Shown: positions 1 to 9,729 of the stretch, one piece after another
How positions within the stretch are numbered: the stretch's first letter is position 1
How the letters are laid out: each line of letters starts with the position of its first letter
Assembly: GCA_002256425.1 (NCBI GenBank)
Contig: NKIZ01000001.1
Span: 372,001 to 436,000, forward strand
DNA from: Alphaproteobacteria bacterium PA2
Lineage (GTDB): Bacteria > Pseudomonadota > Alphaproteobacteria > Caulobacterales > Caulobacteraceae
Direction: 5' to 3'
Length of the DNA stretch: 64,000 nucleotides
Program-made: the position numbers and the translations under genes
Notes under the pieces: generated by a model
The model's database searches: none
What the model was told of the DNA's origin: nothing
The model's input: only the letters and a program-made list of their open reading frames with translations

Positions 1-606
1 CTTTCCCTGGCCGCGCCCTCCGCCCTCGCCGCCGGTCCAGCCAGCGGGAGACTGGCCTTCGCCGTCTATCGCAATGAGGTAAAGGTCGGCGAGCACCTGA
101 TGGTGTTCACGGGCGATCCCTCAGCACCGGTGGTGACGACCGATGTCTCCATGCAGGTGAGGCTGGGACCGGTCCCGGTCTATCGCTACACCCACCATGC
201 CGTCGAACGCTGGACGGGCGGGCGGTTCGCCAGCCTCGACACCAGCACCAATTCCAACGGCAAGCGGGAAAAGGTCACCGCCCGGCGATCGGCGGACGGC
301 CTGACCATCGAAACCCTCAAGGGCCCCGTCGCTGCCCCGTCGTCGGCCGCGCCCTTCACCCACTGGAATTCCGAAGTCTTCGGCAAGCCCCTGTTCAATC
401 CCCAGGAAGGCAAGATGCTGAAGGTATCCGCCAGCCGGAAGGGCGCCTCGCAGATTGCCCTGGCCAATGGCCGCAAGATTGACGCCCAGCTGTGGGCGAT
501 CCGGGGCGAGACCGAGATTGACGACTGGTATGATGCTTCAGGCGTCTGGGCTGGCCTCAAGGGCCGGGTCCAGGACGGCTCGATGATCGAGTATCGCAGG
601 CTCTAG
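1..606 (+). CDS. DUF6134-like secreted protein (5' end missing)
   Basis: The reading frame is open from base 1 and ends at TAG 604-606, so the start lies outside the window. The first visible residues ([11 protein letters not shown]) look like the end of a signal peptide, followed by [15 protein letters not shown], the typical opening of a DUF6134 beta-rich domain. The next part has the pattern [11 protein letters not shown] ... [14 protein letters not shown] seen in that family, and the C-terminus carries an Asp-Gly-Ser ... EYRRL ending. The family is thought to be exported and its function is unknown. The stop overlaps the convergent leuB stop through a shared CTAG. The family assignment is from remembered pattern, not a search. 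Confidence 0.65.
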   Translation, partial: LSLAAPSALAAGPASGRLAFAVYRNEVKVGEHLMVFTGDPSAPVVTTDVSMQVRLGPVPVYRYTHHAVERWTGGRFASLDTSTNSNGKREKVTARRSADGLTIETLKGPVAAPSSAAPFTHWNSEVFGKPLFNPQEGKMLKVSASRKGASQIALANGRKIDAQLWAIRGETEIDDWYDASGVWAGLKGRVQDGSMIEYRRL

Positions 607-1670
607 GCTGCGGTCTTTTCCAGGGCGGCCAGGACGGCGTCGCCCATCTGAACGGTAGAGAGCATGCCCCCCAGATCGCGGGTGCGGGCCCCGTCCTCGA
701 GGGCGCGGATGACCGCCGCCTTCAGGTGATCAGCCGCCGCCGTTTCGTCCAGGGACCAGCGCAGGGCCATTTCGAAGGACAGAATGGCGGCCAGGGGATT
801 GGCCACGCCCTGGCCGGCGATATCCGGCGCCGAACCATGGATCGGCTCGTAGAGGCCGGGCTTGCCCGCCACGCCCAGGGCTGCGGAGGGCAGCATGCCC
901 AGGGACCCGGTCAGCTGGGCCGCAGCATCGGACAGGATGTCGCCGAACAGGTTGTCTGTGACCATGACGTCGAACTGTTTGGGCGCCTTGACGATCTGCA
1001 TGGCGGCGTTGTCGGCCAGGATATGCTCCAGCTGGACGTCGGCATATTCCCGCTTGTGCAGGTCGGTAACGACCTCACGCCACAGCAGGCCTGAGTCCAT
1101 CACATTGGACTTTTCGGCCGAGTGGACCTTGTTGCGACGACCCCGGGCCAGTTCGAAGGCGACCCTGGCCACCCGCTCGATCTCGGCGGTGGTGTAGACC
1201 TGGGTGTCCACGGCGCGGCGACCGCCGCCAGGCAGGTCCTCGATGAAGCGCGGACTGCCGAAATAGATGCCGCCGGTCAGTTCCCGGACGATCATGAAGT
1301 CCAGGCCCTCCACCAGCTCGCGCTTGAGGCTGGAGGCGTCAGCCAGGGGCTGGAAGCAAAGGGCGGGACGCAGGTTGGCGAAGACCTCCATGCCGGCCCG
1401 AAGGTTCAGCAGGCCGGCTTCCGGCCGCTTGTCCCGGGGGGAGCCAGCCCATTGCGGGCCGCCGACAGCCCCCATCAGGGCGGCGCGGGAGGCCTTTGCA
1501 GCCTCGAGGGCTTCGTCGGTCAGGGGCACGCCATGGGCGTCATAGCTGCAGCCGCCGAACAGGCGCTCGTCCAGCTTGAGGTGCGGGGTCAGGCTCTGCG
1601 CCACCCGGCGGACCTGGGCGGTGACTTCGGGGCCAATCCCGTCGCCGGGCAGGAGAAGAAGGTCGGTCAT
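603..1670 (-). CDS. leuB: 3-isopropylmalate dehydrogenase
   Basis: Catalyses the NAD-dependent oxidative decarboxylation of 3-isopropylmalate to 2-oxoisocaproate, the third step of leucine synthesis, in the cytoplasm. The 355-residue product is full length. It starts with [13 protein letters not shown] and has the substrate and metal region [12 protein letters not shown] and the NAD-binding segment [20 protein letters not shown]. It is the last gene of leuC-VOC-leuD-leuB: its ATG (1668-1670) overlaps the leuD TGA by four bases, so translation is probably coupled. At its 3' end it shares CTAG 603-606 with the convergent upstream-strand gene. Nothing unusual in the protein. Confidence 0.97.
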   Translation of the reverse strand: MTDLLLLPGDGIGPEVTAQVRRVAQSLTPHLKLDERLFGGCSYDAHGVPLTDEALEAAKASRAALMGAVGGPQWAGSPRDKRPEAGLLNLRAGMEVFANLRPALCFQPLADASSLKRELVEGLDFMIVRELTGGIYFGSPRFIEDLPGGGRRAVDTQVYTTAEIERVARVAFELARGRRNKVHSAEKSNVMDSGLLWREVVTDLHKREYADVQLEHILADNAAMQIVKAPKQFDVMVTDNLFGDILSDAAAQLTGSLGMLPSAALGVAGKPGLYEPIHGSAPDIAGQGVANPLAAILSFEMALRWSLDETAAADHLKAAVIRALEDGARTRDLGGMLSTVQMGDAVLAALEKTAA

Positions 1671-2278
1671 GCGCGTTCCAGCCAGGGTTGGTCCAGGGCC
1701 CGCCTGGACTCATAGACATCGATGTCGGCGGCGGAGGTCAGGGTTTCGCCAATGGCGTCCAGACCCTTGAGCATCTTGGTCCGGCGCTGGGCGTCGATTT
1801 CGAAGGTAAAGGTCTTGCCGGAGGGCGAGGTCACGGTCTGGGTCTCCAGATCGATGCTGACCATGTGGTTGCCACCCTTGGCCTCGTCCATGAGGACCGA
1901 GACCTCCTCGGCCTTCAGAACTACCGGCAGCAGGCCGTTCTGGAAGCAGTTGTTGTAGAAGATGTCGGCGAAGCTGGTGGAGATCACACAGCTGACGCCG
2001 AAGTCCAGCAGGGCCCAGGGGGCATGCTCACGGGACGATCCGCAACCGAAGTTATCCCCGGCCACCAGAACGCCGGCGCCCTTGTATTCCGGGCGATTGA
2101 GGACGAAGTCGGGCTTCTCCCTGCCTTCCGGATCGAACCGGAAGTCATAGAACAGACCCTTGGACAGACCCTCCCGCTCCACCGTCTTGAGGAACTGTTT
2201 GGGGATGATCTGGTCGGTGTCGATATTGGCGATCTGCAGGGGTGCAGCGCGGGCGTCGAGGCGGGTGAAGGCTTTCAT
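1667..2278 (-). CDS. leuD: 3-isopropylmalate dehydratase small subunit
   Basis: Small (swivel-domain) subunit of the isopropylmalate isomerase LeuCD, which converts 2- to 3-isopropylmalate. At 203 residues it has the normal length for a proteobacterial LeuD. The start is [29 protein letters not shown] and the substrate-binding loop [14 protein letters not shown] is present. The ATG overlaps the stop of the preceding VOC gene (ATGA, 2275-2278) and its own stop overlaps the leuB start, so all four genes of this operon are translationally chained. Confidence 0.97.
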   Translation of the reverse strand: MKAFTRLDARAAPLQIANIDTDQIIPKQFLKTVEREGLSKGLFYDFRFDPEGREKPDFVLNRPEYKGAGVLVAGDNFGCGSSREHAPWALLDFGVSCVISTSFADIFYNNCFQNGLLPVVLKAEEVSVLMDEAKGGNHMVSIDLETQTVTSPSGKTFTFEIDAQRRTKMLKGLDAIGETLTSAADIDVYESRRALDQPWLERA

Positions 2279-3096
2279 TGACTGTCCTCTGCCAGCGCTC
2301 TTGCGCCCTGGCTGATCATGAGGGTCGGAACGCCGCCAGGGCCGTCGCGAACCGTAAAGACATGGGTTCCGGGCTTTCGACCGGTGCGAATCTCGGAAAC
2401 GTTGAAGCCTTCTGCGGCCAGCCGGGCCTGGGCAGCGGCGGCGTCTGCGACCCGCCAGGCCAGACCACCGAATTCATCAGGCTTGTCCGAGGGGGCCGCC
2501 TTCAGGCTTGCGCCGAATTCCACCACTGCGTCTCCGGCCCGGAAGAACAGCTGACGCACGCCCCAGCCTTCATTGGCGCGATCCAGCCGAAGGTCCAGGC
2601 CGAGCTTGGCGCCATAAACGCCCAGGGCGCGGTCCACATTGGCGGTATGCACCACCACATGATCCAGCCCTGCAATCGCGCCCTCGCCGGTTGCTGGCGA
2701 AATCCGCACCGACACCTGCGGCTTCATGAAGATCTGGAGCCCTCCAGTGTCCCGGGGCTCAAGACTTAGAGCCTGAGCGGGCGGCGCCAGGATTTCGCCG
2801 CCAATGCCCAGTCGCGACAGACGGGCCTGGCAGGCCTCCAGATCCGGCGTCGCAAACGCCAGGGACCAGAGCCCTTCCCCCTTGGCGTCCAGCTGGGTAC
2901 GCACCCGGTCTCCGGCGCCGCCAGCGCCATCCGGGGCCATCAGCTCAAGGGCCATGTTGGGAAAACGGAACCAGGCCCGGGCAGCGCCATTGTCATCCTG
3001 CCGATCCGGCTCGACGCCCAGCAGGCGGGTATAGAGGGCCTGTGCTGCGTCAATATCGCGAACCGCAATGGCGACGTGATCAAGCGCCGTGATCAT
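2275..3096 (-). CDS. Two-module VOC (glyoxalase/epimerase-like) protein inside the leu operon
   Basis: A 273-residue protein made of two vicinal-oxygen-chelate modules. Module 1 begins [17 protein letters not shown] (about 2-18) and resembles methylmalonyl-CoA epimerase. Module 2 begins [16 protein letters not shown] (about 145). Each module keeps the first-strand His and a Glu/Asp-rich strand (ALELMAP, AVVEFGA), but the mid-module His usual in metal-binding VOC enzymes appears as Trp or another residue (GLWSLAF, GLAWRVA), so metal binding is uncertain. I chose ATG 3094-3096 because an in-frame upstream extension is low-complexity and lies inside leuC, and because this ATG makes an ATGA overlap with the leuC stop. 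It lies between leuC and leuD with 4-bp overlaps on both sides, which argues for co-expression with leucine synthesis. Substrate unknown. Confidence 0.85.
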   Translation of the reverse strand: MITALDHVAIAVRDIDAAQALYTRLLGVEPDRQDDNGAARAWFRFPNMALELMAPDGAGGAGDRVRTQLDAKGEGLWSLAFATPDLEACQARLSRLGIGGEILAPPAQALSLEPRDTGGLQIFMKPQVSVRISPATGEGAIAGLDHVVVHTANVDRALGVYGAKLGLDLRLDRANEGWGVRQLFFRAGDAVVEFGASLKAAPSDKPDEFGGLAWRVADAAAAQARLAAEGFNVSEIRTGRKPGTHVFTVRDGPGGVPTLMISQGARALAEDSQ

Positions 3097-4514
3097 CGCA
3101 GATAGTCCCGGACGTCGACAATATGGCCGGCGACCGCGGCAGCCGCGGCCATGGCCGGGCTCATCAGGTGGGTGCGCCCGCCCCGGCCCTGCCGGCCCTC
3201 GAAATTGCGGTTTGAGGTGGAGGCGCAGCGCTCGCCGGGCGCCAGGCGGTCCGGGTTCATGCCCAGGCACATGGAGCAGCCCGGCTCGCGCCAGTCAAAG
3301 CCGGCGGCGATGAAGATGGCGTCCAGGCCTTCTTCCTCGGCCTGGGCCTTCACCAGACCAGATCCAGGGACGACCATGGCGCGGACGTGGGACGCGACCT
3401 TGCGACCCACGACTATGGTTGCGGCGGACCGGAGATCCTCGATCCGGCTGTTGGTGCAGGAGCCGATGAACACCACATCGACCTTCGCCTCGGTGATCGG
3501 CTGGCCGGCGGTCAGGCCCATATAGTCCAGGGCCCGTTCCACTGCGGTCTTCTTGTCGGCGGTGGTGAACTGGTCGGGGCTGGGGGCGACGCCGGTCACA
3601 GCCACCACATCCTCGGGGCTGGTGCCCCAGGTGACCAGGGGCGCAATGTCGGCGGCGTTGAGGACAACCTCCCGGTCGAACACGGCGTCATCATCGGTGA
3701 CCAGGGTCTTCCAGTAGCTGAGCGCCATGTCCCAGGCGCCGGCCTTGGGGGCGGCGGCGCGACCCATGAGATAGGCGAAGGTGGTTTCGTCGGGCGCCAC
3801 AAGTCCGGCCCGGGCGCCGCCTTCGATGGTCAGATTGCAGAGGGTCATGCGGCCTTCCATGGAAAGCGCGCGAACCGCCTCGCCGGCATATTCGATCACA
3901 TAGCCTGTACCGCCGGCTGTCCCGATCTCGCCGATCACCGCCAGGGCGAAGTCCTTGGCGCCAACGCCGGGCGCCGGGGTCCCGTTGATGGTCACCCGCA
4001 TGTTCTTCGCCTTCTTGGCGCGGAGGGTCTGGGTGGCGAGGACGTGTTCGACCTCGGAGGTGCCGATGCCATGGGCCAGGGCCCCGAAAGCGCCGTGGGT
4101 CGAGGTGTGGCTGTCGCCGCAGACAATGGTCATGCCCGGCTGGGTCCGGCCCTGTTCGGGCCCCACCACATGGACAATGCCATTGCGGATGTCGCCCATG
4201 GGGAAGAACTCGATCCCGTAATCCTTGACGTTGCGTTCCAGGGTCTGGAGCTGCAGACGGGCCTCTTCATCGGCCACGGCGCCGACGCCTTTGGCCTGTC
4301 CCTCGGTCGGGATGTTGTGGTCCGCCACCGCCAGGGTGCGGTCCGGTCGCCGGACCGGGCGCTTCTCTGCTCGCAGGCCTGCAAAAGCCTGGGGGGTGGT
4401 GACCTCATGGATCAGATGCAGGTCGATATAGAGAATGGCCTCGCCGTCCTGTTCGGCGACGAGGTGCGCATCCCAGATCTTGTCATAAAGGGTCTTGCCG
4501 GACATGGGCGGCAT
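3093..4514 (-). CDS. leuC: 3-isopropylmalate dehydratase large subunit
   Basis: Large [4Fe-4S] subunit of isopropylmalate isomerase; works with LeuD. The 473-residue product has full length. The opening [39 protein letters not shown], and the cluster cysteines in IGSCTNSR and GCSMCLGMN are all present, as is the [10 protein letters not shown] loop. It is the first gene of the operon; only 75 bp separate it from the epimerase-like gene upstream on the same strand, so any leucine-responsive control must sit in that short spacer or farther up. I see no leader peptide or attenuator there. ATG 4512-4514 is used; an in-frame ATG three codons later is an alternative. Confidence 0.97.
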   Translation of the reverse strand: MPPMSGKTLYDKIWDAHLVAEQDGEAILYIDLHLIHEVTTPQAFAGLRAEKRPVRRPDRTLAVADHNIPTEGQAKGVGAVADEEARLQLQTLERNVKDYGIEFFPMGDIRNGIVHVVGPEQGRTQPGMTIVCGDSHTSTHGAFGALAHGIGTSEVEHVLATQTLRAKKAKNMRVTINGTPAPGVGAKDFALAVIGEIGTAGGTGYVIEYAGEAVRALSMEGRMTLCNLTIEGGARAGLVAPDETTFAYLMGRAAAPKAGAWDMALSYWKTLVTDDDAVFDREVVLNAADIAPLVTWGTSPEDVVAVTGVAPSPDQFTTADKKTAVERALDYMGLTAGQPITEAKVDVVFIGSCTNSRIEDLRSAATIVVGRKVASHVRAMVVPGSGLVKAQAEEEGLDAIFIAAGFDWREPGCSMCLGMNPDRLAPGERCASTSNRNFEGRQGRGGRTHLMSPAMAAAAAVAGHIVDVRDYLR

Positions 4515-4589
4515 CTAGTGCGGGATGTGTGGGGCTGTGAAGTCGCTTTCCGCCCTAATCCATATGTCTGGCCCAGATTTTCGCCAGAA

Positions 4590-5567
4590 TCACGCGGCCA
4601 TCGGGGCTTCAGTCCCGAGACAACCCTGGCCGATCAGGGTCGCTTTGAGGGCGACATCCAGCGGTGTGTGAGGTTCTGATCCCAAGGTTCCGACAAGCTT
4701 GCTGTTGTCCAGCCGCACCTCCTTTTCCCAGAGATAGCGCATTTCCAGCATTTCCCGGACCATCTCCACAAAGGGGGCGGCGAGGGAAAAGGCGAACCAG
4801 GGCAGGTTGCGACGGGCCAGCTTGCGGCCAGCGACCCGGTCCAGGGCCTCCGCCAGTTCCAGGCCGGTGACCTGGTGGCCACCATGGTTGAAAACCGCCG
4901 CTGAGGGCAGGGCCGCCTCCATCGCGATGAGGCCGACAATGCTCCGGGCGAAGTCGGGCAGATAGGCCCAGGTGTGTGCAACATCCAGCGGGCCTGGGAC
5001 CGTGATGGCCTTGAGGGGCTTGCCCTTGGCCACCCAGCCCTCGGTCAGCCAGGACGACCCGCTGGCCGGCCCGAAGAAATCCCCGGCGCGGACTACCAGA
5101 CTGCGGACGCCTTCCGAGGATGCATCTGCCAACCGCTTTTCCAGGGTTACGCGAATGGCGCCCTTCCTTGTCCTTGGATTTTGCGGAGAGGTTTCGGAGA
5201 CAAGGGGCCAGGCATCCGGACCGTAATTGTAGACATTACCCGGCAGGACGATGCGGGCTCCGCTCGCCTTGGCTGCGGCTATGCAGGACTCCATCATGCC
5301 GGGCTGGAACCTGGCCCAGTTGGCGTAGCCTGGGGGATTTGCGCCCTGGAAGATGACCTTGGCGCCCTGGGCGGCTGCCAGAATGTCACCGGGATTCATG
5401 GCGTCGCCCGTGATCCATTCCACACCACGAAGATCAGGTCGATCAGGCCGGTTTGGGGACCGGTTCAGGCCACGGACATGCCAGCCCTCCGCCAGCAGGG
5501 CTGCGGCGACAGCGCCGCCTATGGATCCGGTGGCGCCGATGACGAGGGCGATGGGCCTTGTGGACAT
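4590..5567 (-). CDS. NAD(P)-binding epimerase/reductase-like protein (atypical SDR)
   Basis: A 325-residue Rossmann-fold protein with the nucleotide-binding loop VIGATGSIGGAVAAALL near the N-terminus and a conserved NVYNYGP region of the extended SDR/NAD-dependent epimerase group. The classical YxxxK pair is not obvious around NVYNYGPDAW, so catalysis may be atypical and the substrate cannot be named. The start ATG 5565-5567 has a strong AAAGGAAAGGAA ribosome site and gives MSTRPIALVIG; an in-frame extension upstream lacks support and would run into the regulator. It is divergent from a LysR gene across 82 bp, the usual layout for a LysR activator and its target. Confidence 0.8.
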   Translation of the reverse strand: MSTRPIALVIGATGSIGGAVAAALLAEGWHVRGLNRSPNRPDRPDLRGVEWITGDAMNPGDILAAAQGAKVIFQGANPPGYANWARFQPGMMESCIAAAKASGARIVLPGNVYNYGPDAWPLVSETSPQNPRTRKGAIRVTLEKRLADASSEGVRSLVVRAGDFFGPASGSSWLTEGWVAKGKPLKAITVPGPLDVAHTWAYLPDFARSIVGLIAMEAALPSAAVFNHGGHQVTGLELAEALDRVAGRKLARRNLPWFAFSLAAPFVEMVREMLEMRYLWEKEVRLDNSKLVGTLGSEPHTPLDVALKATLIGQGCLGTEAPMAA

Positions 5568-5647
5568 GTCGTGTTCCTTTCCTTTCGAACGCCGGTGACT
5601 ATCCGCCAAACTCCTGATCTGCGTAATTGCGCTTTGATGTGGCTCTG

Positions 5648-5664
5648 ATATGCATATTCGTATG
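5648..5664. promoter_or_regulatory. Overlapping palindromes at the LysR start, possible autoregulatory operator
   Basis: ATATGCATAT (5648-5657) is a perfect 10-bp palindrome, and CATA-TTCG-TATG (5653-5664) is an overlapping interrupted one. Together they span both candidate start codons (5650 and 5662) of the LysR gene and lie in the short divergent spacer with the epimerase gene. LysR proteins often bind AT-rich dyads in such spacers. The operator role is inferred. Confidence 0.35.
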
Positions 5665-6573
5665 AGCACAGAACCTGCCTGGGACCTCTATCAGAGCCTG
5701 CACGCCGTCCTCCAGACCGGCAGCTTCTCCGCAGCCGCCCGGGCCAGGGGCCTGACCCAACCGACCCTTGGACGTCACATTGAGTCCCTGGAACAAAGCC
5801 TGGGAGCGCCCCTTTTCCTGCGCAGCTCCCGGGGGCTGACCCCGACCGATCTGGCCGAGACCCTGCGGCCTCACCTGGATGAAATGGCCGCCGCTGCTGG
5901 CGCGGCCCTGCGCGACGCTTCTGGCGCAGCCGATGGTGAGCGCGGCGTGGTCCGGGTGGCGGTCAGCGAATTCATGGGGGTGGAGGTCCTGCCGCCCATC
6001 CTCTCCAGCTTCCACGAAAAGCACCCGGATATCGTCATCGAGATGGTCCTGTCCGACAAGACCGAGGACCTCTCCCGTCGGGATGCCGACATCGCCGTGC
6101 GCATGATCCGCCCCACCCAGGGCGCCCTTGTGGCGCGGAAGATCGGCGCCATTCGCCTAGGCTTCTATGCGTCGGAGAGCTATGTGGCGCGACACGGGGT
6201 TCCGGCCGGGTTCGATGACCTGCGGAACGGCCACACCCTGATCGGCTATGACCGCGAGCGCATTGATCTGGAAGCCCTGCGCCATGTGGACTTCGGCGGC
6301 ATCGACATTACCCGCAACACCTTCCAGGTCCGGACCGACAACAATGTGGCCCAGGTGGCTTCAGTCCGTGCTGGCCTGGGCATTGGCGCGGTGCAGAACA
6401 CCCTGGCCCGACGCTGGGGTCTGGTGCCTGTCATGCCCAACGCCTTCCACTTCGAACTGGAGGTCTGGGTGGCCATGCATGAGAACCTCAAGGGCTCCCG
6501 GCGCATGCGTCTGATGTTCGATCATCTGGCCGAGGGCCTGGCCGTCTTCCTTGCGGAAGAGAAGAAGGCCTAG
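5650..6573 (+). CDS. LysR-family transcriptional regulator
   Basis: A 307-residue LysR regulator. The N-terminal winged helix-turn-helix is clear ([20 protein letters not shown], then [20 protein letters not shown]), and the remainder is the periplasmic-binding-like effector domain ([20 protein letters not shown]). It is divergent from the epimerase-like gene at 4590-5567, which is the likely target; the inducer is unknown. Start is ATG 5650 or, equally possible, ATG 5662 (MSTEPAW); no strong ribosome site separates them. The stop shares CTAG 6570-6573 with the convergent rfbA stop. Confidence 0.9.
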   Translation: MHIRMSTEPAWDLYQSLHAVLQTGSFSAAARARGLTQPTLGRHIESLEQSLGAPLFLRSSRGLTPTDLAETLRPHLDEMAAAAGAALRDASGAADGERGVVRVAVSEFMGVEVLPPILSSFHEKHPDIVIEMVLSDKTEDLSRRDADIAVRMIRPTQGALVARKIGAIRLGFYASESYVARHGVPAGFDDLRNGHTLIGYDRERIDLEALRHVDFGGIDITRNTFQVRTDNNVAQVASVRAGLGIGAVQNTLARRWGLVPVMPNAFHFELEVWVAMHENLKGSRRMRLMFDHLAEGLAVFLAEEKKA

Positions 6574-7445
6574 CCTCCGGCCTGGGCCACAACGTCCAGA
6601 AGATAGCGGCCGTAGGCCGTCTTGCCGAATACTTCCCCGCGGGCCTTCAACTGGTCACGGGTGATGAAGCCGTTGTGGAAGGCGATTTCCTCCAGGCAGG
6701 CCACCTGGACCCCCTGACGCTTCTGGACGGCGCGGACAAACTCGGAGGCTTCGATCAGGCTCTCATGGGTGCCGGTGTCGAGCCAGGCATAGCCCCGGGA
6801 AAGCTGCTCCACATAGAGCTCGCCCATTTCCATATAGGCGCGGTTGAGATCGGTGATCTCGTATTCGCCCCGGGCCGACGGCTTGACCTTCTTGGCCAGC
6901 TCCACGACCCGGTTGTCGTAGAAATAGAGACCTGTAACGGCTTGCCGGGACTTGGGCGCCTGGGGCTTTTCCTCAAGGCTGATGGCGCGACCGTCACTGT
7001 CCAGTTCGACGACGCCGTAGGCTTCGGGCGTATCCACCTGATAGGAAAAGACGGTGGCGCCCTTTTCCCGCTTCACCGCCCGGGCCAGCAGGGCCGACAT
7101 GCCGGCGCCGAAGAAGATGTTGTCGCCCAGGACCAGGGCGGCCCGATCGTCACCGATGAAGTCTTCTCCCAGGACGAAGGCCTGGGCCAGGCCATCGGGG
7201 CTGGGCTGTATCTTGTACTGGATTTCCAGGCCCAGATCTTCGCCAGTGCCGAACAGGCGGCGGTAGTTGTCGATATATTCCGGCGACGAGATCAGCAGGA
7301 TCTCCCGGATGCCGGCCAGCATCAGCACCGACATGGGATAATAGATCATCGGCTTGTCATAGATCGGCAGCAGCTGCTTGTTCACCGCCAGGGTGGCCGG
7401 GTGCAGCCGGGTGCCGGATCCACCGGCGAGGATGATGCCCTTCAT
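6570..7445 (-). CDS. rfbA: Glucose-1-phosphate thymidylyltransferase
   Basis: Makes dTDP-glucose from dTTP and glucose-1-phosphate, the first step to dTDP-L-rhamnose for surface polysaccharide. The 291-residue product has the nucleotidyltransferase loop [40 protein letters not shown] and the SLEEKP motif, all at the expected places. Its ATG overlaps the rfbD stop (ATGA 7442-7445), so rfbD-rfbA form an operon. The partners rfbB and rfbC are not in this window. Confidence 0.96.
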   Translation of the reverse strand: MKGIILAGGSGTRLHPATLAVNKQLLPIYDKPMIYYPMSVLMLAGIREILLISSPEYIDNYRRLFGTGEDLGLEIQYKIQPSPDGLAQAFVLGEDFIGDDRAALVLGDNIFFGAGMSALLARAVKREKGATVFSYQVDTPEAYGVVELDSDGRAISLEEKPQAPKSRQAVTGLYFYDNRVVELAKKVKPSARGEYEITDLNRAYMEMGELYVEQLSRGYAWLDTGTHESLIEASEFVRAVQKRQGVQVACLEEIAFHNGFITRDQLKARGEVFGKTAYGRYLLDVVAQAGG

Positions 7446-8368
7446 GTCCGTTCCTGTTTCGCGGGTTGGGCCAGGAGGGCCGTGACCACGTCACTGACAG
7501 CTTCCTGCCAGGGACGGAGTTTGAGTCCGAAGTCGCGCGTCAGCCTGGCCGTGTCCAGTCGTGAATTACCCGGACGTCTTGCAGGGGTGGGGTAGTCGCT
7601 GCTGGGAATGGCCTTCAGGACGGGGACCTTGCGCCCCGCGGCCTCAGCCTGACCGAAGACGGCGGCGGCAAGATCATGCCAGCTGGCTTCCCCCGAATTG
7701 ACCAGATGATAGGTTCCGTAGGGAGGTTCTGCGGCTTCCAGGCGGTGCAGGGCAGACTTCAGGGCTGCAGCTATGTCGTCCGCACTGGTCGGGCAGCCGA
7801 TCTGGTCATTGACCACCGAAACCTCGTCCCGGGTTTCCGCCAGGCGCAGCATGGTCTTGATGAAGTTATTGCCGTCGGGGCTGACCACCCAGGCGGTCCG
7901 CAGGATCAGGTGTCGGGGGTTCCCCGCCGCGACCGCCAGTTCGCCTGCGGCCTTTGAGGCCCCATAGACCCCCAGGGGTCCGATCGGGTCGCTCTCGACA
8001 TAATATGTGGTCTTGGTTCCGGCGAAAACGAAATCCGTGGACAGGTGCAGGATGGGAATGCCCGCCCGCGCCGCCGCTGCAGCCAGGGCCGCAGGGCCCC
8101 GGGCGTTCACCGCCCATGCGGTCTCGATATCGGTTTCGGCCCGGTCGACGGCCGTATGGGCCCCCGAGCTGATCACCGCCCGCCAGGGTCGGCTGGCGAC
8201 CAAGGCCTCGATGGCGGACGGATCGGACAGGTCCAGTTGATCCCGGCCAGGGGCCTGGATCCGGAAGCCTTCCCCCGACAGCCGGCGCAGGGCCGCGCCG
8301 ACCTGTCCCGTTCCGCCGGTCAGCAGAATGGGGAGATCATTTTCAGGTTTCGGGGCGACTGAGCTCAC
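7442..8368 (-). CDS. rfbD: dTDP-4-dehydrorhamnose reductase
   Basis: Reduces dTDP-4-keto-L-rhamnose to dTDP-L-rhamnose, the last step of that pathway. The 308-residue extended SDR has the cofactor loop [13 protein letters not shown], the LSTDFVFAG strand and the catalytic YGASKAAGE (YxxxK), plus [10 protein letters not shown] and the substrate loop [14 protein letters not shown]. It starts about 18 residues later than the shortest homologues because of a polar N-terminal stretch. Co-translated with rfbA by a 4-bp overlap. Confidence 0.95.
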   Translation of the reverse strand: MSSVAPKPENDLPILLTGGTGQVGAALRRLSGEGFRIQAPGRDQLDLSDPSAIEALVASRPWRAVISSGAHTAVDRAETDIETAWAVNARGPAALAAAAARAGIPILHLSTDFVFAGTKTTYYVESDPIGPLGVYGASKAAGELAVAAGNPRHLILRTAWVVSPDGNNFIKTMLRLAETRDEVSVVNDQIGCPTSADDIAAALKSALHRLEAAEPPYGTYHLVNSGEASWHDLAAAVFGQAEAAGRKVPVLKAIPSSDYPTPARRPGNSRLDTARLTRDFGLKLRPWQEAVSDVVTALLAQPAKQERT

Positions 8369-8410
8369 AGAGCCTCCTGGCGCACGATGACCGTGATGGG
8401 CGGGGACGCC

Positions 8411-8447
8411 AAACAGAAACGGCGGCCCTTGTGGAAAGGGTCGCCGC
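8411..8447 (-). terminator. Rho-independent terminator after rplS
   Basis: Read on the minus strand, CGGCGACCCTT and AAGGGCCGCCG form an 11-bp stem with one mismatch around a TCCAC-type loop, followed by TTTCTGTTT. It starts about 30 bases past the rplS stop, so it ends the trmD-rplS transcript before rfbD. Confidence 0.8.
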
Positions 8448-8477
8448 TACTTGATCGGAGAGATCTTACCGATGGCC

Positions 8478-8867
8478 TCAGCCTTCGGTGGTTTCCTTGG
8501 GCGCCTGGTTCATCTGGCGCTCGGCGATGCGCGCGGACTTTCCGCGGCGGTCGCGCAGGTAATAGAGCTTGGCGCGACGGACGACGCCGCGACGCTTCAC
8601 TTCGATGGATTCGATCATCGGCGAGAAGATCGGGAAGACCCGCTCTACGCCTTCACCGAAGGAAATCTTGCGGACGGTGAAGCTCTCATTGATGCCGGCG
8701 CCCTGACGGGCGATGCAGACACCTTCGTAGGCCTGAACGCGCTCGCGCTCGCCTTCCTTGATCTTCACATTGACGCGGACGGTGTCGCCCGGCTGAAATT
8801 CCGGCGTCGACCGGGCAGCGCCCAAACGGTCGGCTTCTTCCTTTTCCAGGGTCTGGATCAGGTTCAT
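8478..8867 (-). CDS. rplS: 50S ribosomal protein L19
   Basis: Large-subunit protein at the 30S-50S interface. The 129-residue sequence begins [16 protein letters not shown] and includes [36 protein letters not shown] and [21 protein letters not shown] blocks typical of L19. The C-terminus is slightly extended with a polar tail. It follows trmD on the same strand by 24 bp and is closed by a strong terminator. Confidence 0.97.
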   Translation of the reverse strand: MNLIQTLEKEEADRLGAARSTPEFQPGDTVRVNVKIKEGERERVQAYEGVCIARQGAGINESFTVRKISFGEGVERVFPIFSPMIESIEVKRRGVVRRAKLYYLRDRRGKSARIAERQMNQAPKETTEG

Positions 8868-8891
8868 GACTTCATTCCTTGTCTTCCGGGC

Positions 8892-9602
8892 TTAATCGCC
8901 CTTTGCCTGTTGATTGGCGAGATGCTGCGCCCACAAGTCCGGACGCCGCTCCCGCGTGGTTTGTTCCCTCTGCGCCTGCCGCCACTTGCCCACCTGGGCA
9001 TGATGGCCGCTGAGCAGCACGTCGGGGATATCCAGGCCTTCAAAGTTCCGCGGTCGCGTGTACTGCGGATGCTCCAGAAGCCCGTCCTCGAAACTCTCTT
9101 CACTGAGGCTCTGCGCCGCGCCGAGAACTCCGGGCACCAGCCTTACGCACGCTTCGATCACCACCATGGACGCCGCCTCGCCACCGGCGAGCACCGCGTC
9201 TCCGACGGAGACCTCCTCGAACCCCCGGGCGTCGAGCACCCGTTGATCCACCCCCTCGAACCGACCTGCCAGGACAATCAGTCCTGGCCCTTCGGCCCAG
9301 GTCTTTACCCGCGCCTGGGTCAGGGGCCGACCCCGGGCGCTCATATACAAAAGCGGCCGCCCCCGAAGCTCAACGCTGTCCAGCGCTGCTGCGATGACGT
9401 CCGCCCGCATGACCTGTCCGGGACCGCCACCCGCAGGGGTGTCGTCGAGGAAGCCGCGCTTATCTGTGGAAAACTGCCGAATGTCCAGTGTTTCCAGACT
9501 CCAGAGTCCGGCTTCCTTCCAGGCGGTTCCGATCAGGGAAACCCCCAGCGGACCCGGAAAGGCCTCGGGAAACATGGTCAGGACTGTGGCGTCAAAGGAC
9601 AT
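8892..9602 (-). CDS. trmD: tRNA (guanine-37-N1)-methyltransferase
   Basis: Methylates G37 of tRNAs with G at position 36, preventing frameshifts. The 236-residue SPOUT-family protein has [38 protein letters not shown] and [14 protein letters not shown], which build the trefoil-knot SAM site. It is normally co-transcribed with rimM; here an opposite-strand thioesterase gene separates them, so it needs its own promoter in the 127-bp divergent spacer 9603-9729. Confidence 0.97.
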   Translation of the reverse strand: MSFDATVLTMFPEAFPGPLGVSLIGTAWKEAGLWSLETLDIRQFSTDKRGFLDDTPAGGGPGQVMRADVIAAALDSVELRGRPLLYMSARGRPLTQARVKTWAEGPGLIVLAGRFEGVDQRVLDARGFEEVSVGDAVLAGGEAASMVVIEACVRLVPGVLGAAQSLSEESFEDGLLEHPQYTRPRNFEGLDIPDVLLSGHHAQVGKWRQAQREQTTRERRPDLWAQHLANQQAKGD

Positions 9603-9729
9603 GGCGAGGGGCTAATGACCCAAGATGGCTGGCATTAGAAGACTTCTTATCAGAGGCGCGACCTTGCGGGCGCCTGAAGTTGGGCCTAATTCCACCCCTT
9701 CCGCAGTGCAGCATCGATTGAGATCGTCC

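Noticed and set aside
4515..4589. Leucine attenuator or leader peptide before leuC
   Set aside because: The 75-bp spacer has no Leu-rich short ORF and no terminator/antiterminator pair.
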